Assembly (NCBI GenBank): GCA_964601165.1
Contig: CAZRMK010000080.1
Location: forward strand, 1 to 8,368
DNA from: Thiosulfativibrio sp964601165
Lineage (GTDB): Bacteria; Pseudomonadota; Gammaproteobacteria; Thiomicrospirales; Thiomicrospiraceae
Direction of reading: 5' to 3'
DNA: 8,368 nt
Shown: positions 7,467 to 8,368 of the stretch, piece by piece
Layout of the letters: each line of letters starts with the position of its first letter
How positions within the stretch are numbered: the stretch's first letter is position 1
The notes under the pieces: model-generated
What the model was told of the DNA's origin: nothing
Databases searched by the model: none
What the model saw: the letters and a program-made list of their open reading frames with translations, nothing else
Position numbers and translations under genes: made by a program

Positions 7467-7507
7467 ATTCGCATATTCTACCCTAATCAAAAAATAGAAA
7501 TGCGAAT
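7467..7507 (-). promoter_or_regulatory. Hairpin with T-rich tail and a TAGAAT hexamer: terminator or old lepA promoter
   Basis: ATTCGCAT (7467-7474) pairs perfectly with ATGCGAAT (7500-7507), and TTCTA (7476-7480) pairs with TAGAA (7495-7499), giving 13 pairs with a one-base bulge and a 14-base loop. On the minus strand the stem is followed by TCATTTTTTATTT, so it could be an intrinsic terminator for something upstream of lepA. The same arm contains TAGAAT (7475-7480), a 5/6 match to a -10 box, facing lepA. No good -35 is seen. Both readings are possible; I cannot choose. Confidence 0.45.
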
Positions 7508-7524
7508 ACTGCACAAGCTATCCC

Positions 7525-7586
7525 ACAGAAAAATAAAAAATAACCGCCAAACCTATGGAACAACTAATGTCTTTTATTTTTCTTGT
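7525..7586. repeat. A/T-only inverted repeat
   Basis: GAAAAATAAAA (7528-7538) is the exact complement of TTTTATTTTTC (7572-7582). Adding ACA and TGT outside with one bulged base gives 14 pairs around a 33-base centre. The arms are low-complexity, so part of the match may be chance, and no function is assigned. Confidence 0.4.
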
Positions 7587-7603
7587 AAAATCAATATCTT
7601 TTA

Positions 7604-7633
7604 CCTAAATCCTGCAAGCGACTGCACACATAT
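7604..7633 (+). repeat. Half copy of the rnc-era mini-element
   Basis: CCTAAATCCTGCAAG followed by 15 bases ending ACACATAT matches the end of the 72-bp element at 3970-3941 (read on the minus strand) at 25 of 30 positions without gaps. No partner arm is found downstream in the window, so this is a decayed or one-ended copy, or the end of a larger degenerate element. It shows that the rnc-era palindrome belongs to a dispersed repeat family. Confidence 0.65.
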
Positions 7634-7871
7634 GACGTAAGGCTCTGATTTGTAGAGCAATTTAAACTTCTTACCCCACTACTGTCCGATTTAAAATAAG
7701 CAATTTTGAATTCCAAGCAGAATTGGCATATTACCACCAATTTTATTAGAAGGAACCATATTTTGAGTTCTAACAAGGGTTTTTTAAAAGCCAATGAAAG
7801 CTTAAAGATTGCTAAAAGGTCAGTAGCAGAGCTAAAGGAAAGTAGGGCGAAGAGTAAAAGAAACCGAGTAA

Positions 7872-7970
7872 TTCTAACGATTAGCATCACCAGTTGCCAA
7901 GCGTGGCGGTTTTTTTGCTTTAGCAAAAAAAGTGACGCGTTTGGCAATCAGGTGCATGCGTTTGTTAGGC
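7872..7970. repeat. 99-bp imperfect palindrome resembling an integron attC site
   Basis: The right end is GTTAGGC (7964-7970), a full match to the attC core GTTRRRY. The left end TTCTAAC (7872-7878) pairs with it except at the outer bases. Between them the arms stay complementary with small mismatches: TTGCCAA (7894-7900) with TTGGCAA (7941-7947), GCGT (7901-7904) with ACGC (7935-7938), and a perfect 10-bp inner stem at 7910-7919 and 7922-7931. Read on the minus strand it begins GCCTAACAAACGC, much like Vibrio-type attC ends. Size and architecture fit attC. No integrase gene is in the window, so cassette activity is inference. Confidence 0.55.
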
Positions 7971-8002
7971 AAAGAGATGGCAGAACACCTGACACCGTTT
8001 AC

Positions 8003-8050
8003 TTTTGCTTTACCTAAACTGTTTAATTTAAGAATTATTGTAAAGCAAAA
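8003..8050. repeat. 11-bp perfect inverted repeat
   Basis: TTTTGCTTTAC (8003-8013) and GTAAAGCAAAA (8040-8050) are exact complements around a 26-base centre. The ten bases TTTTGCTTTA also occur in the inner stem of the palindrome at 7913-7922. A small alternative stem AAAGC/GCTTT (8042-8056) followed by Ts could act as a weak plus-strand terminator. No function is assigned. Confidence 0.45.
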
Positions 8051-8096
8051 CGCTTTTTAAGAAAGTAGCTTTTTTTAAAAGAGAAGCTGAGTGGAT

Positions 8097-8107
8097 CCCC
8101 CCCCCCC
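8097..8107. repeat. Run of 11 C after GGAT
   Basis: Eleven cytosines follow GGAT at 8093-8096 in otherwise AT-rich DNA. No gene frame crosses the tract, so contingency-gene phase variation is not supported. Length error or an assembly join is possible at such a homopolymer. Confidence 0.8.
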
Positions 8108-8368
8108 TTGGTGATTTTTACCGAAACACACAAAAACTAGACTTTAACGAATTTAAACCAACAAAAACTGGCATGTTTTACTTACTAAATTAGGTTTGAA
8201 TTTGGCTCTTCTCCGCCATTGTGACACTTTCCCCTCAACTCCCCCGTAAAACATAGAGCAATCATCAGGCACGGCGGTTTGTCTTATCTTCAGTTTAAAA
8301 TAATCCGTATCTAAAATACCACGAGCTCTTTTTCAAATCATACCAATGGCAACATTACCTGCCTCAAT

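Larger units (their letters stand above)
7454..8368. other. Region without a convincing gene, repeat-rich
   Basis: About 915 bases upstream of lepA hold no frame I can defend. Two opposed frames of about 100-118 codons (7591-7947 minus, 7706-8017 plus) overlap each other, start with TTG without a Shine-Dalgarno and run through the palindrome and the half repeat. On the minus strand a start-less run of 59 codons (about 8157-8334) follows an in-frame TGA. It has non-biased composition and may be a relic, but I do not recognise it. The listed hairpins, half repeat, attC-like palindrome and C tract are what can be supported here. Confidence 0.6.

Noticed and set aside
7591..7947. Minus-strand frame of 118 codons, rich in Leu, Phe and Ile
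   Set aside because: It starts with TTG inside the palindrome, has no Shine-Dalgarno, runs through the half repeat at its 3' end and is opposed by another frame of similar length. The hydrophobic look follows from AT-rich codons.
7706..8017. Plus-strand frame of 103 codons
   Set aside because: It has a TTG start without a ribosome binding site, passes through the whole attC-like palindrome and overlaps the opposed frame. No family motif is recognised.
8157..8334. Minus-strand run of 59 codons without a start, after an in-frame TGA
   Set aside because: It could be a gene relic because it reads as a plausible mixed-composition peptide, but I recognise no family, it has no start, and length alone is not enough to call a pseudogene.
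7604..8368. CRISPR array or tRNA gene in the gene-free stretch
   Set aside because: There is no regular direct repeat with spacers, and no cloverleaf with a TTCGA-type loop and acceptor stem. The repeats there are inverted and irregular.

Overview
The window holds a conserved gammaproteobacterial housekeeping operon, all on the minus strand, in the order lepA-lepB-rnc-era-recO-pdxJ-acpS, followed by a DUF445 membrane protein gene. The order from lepA to acpS is the one known from Escherichia coli and many other Gammaproteobacteria. The sequence is clearly AT-rich. An AT-rich gammaproteobacterium with many small mobile repeats fits (for example a sulfur-oxidising or methanotrophic lineage or a symbiont relative), but the sequence does not fix the genus.

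Layout: positions 1-113 look like the 5' end of an IS3-like insertion sequence running off the left edge, with the first 10 codons of its orfA. Positions 114-272 hold no gene. The operon fills 273-7247 with very short gaps (lepA-9-lepB-3-rnc-90-era-17-recO-17-pdxJ-8-acpS-3-DUF445). The one long gap, rnc-era, is filled by a 72-bp element with perfect terminal inverted repeats and a 5-bp target duplication, which also supplies the present stop codon of rnc. Positions 7292-7452, just upstream of lepA, hold a 161-bp MITE-like element with about 21-bp inverted ends of IS5-family appearance. From 7454 to the right end (about 915 bp) I find no convincing gene. That stretch holds hairpins, a half copy of the rnc-era element, a 99-bp imperfect palindrome resembling an integron attC site, further inverted repeats and an 11-C homopolymer.

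The genes join protein synthesis and export (LepA, LepB), RNA processing and ribosome assembly (RNase III, Era), DNA repair (RecO) and cofactor or carrier-protein maturation (PdxJ, AcpS). Tight spacing suggests one transcript with translational coupling at several junctions. The unusual part is not a new enzyme system. It is that small non-autonomous elements have landed in the operon leader, inside the rnc-era junction and just past the end, so that the control and coupling of an essential operon may have been rewired.
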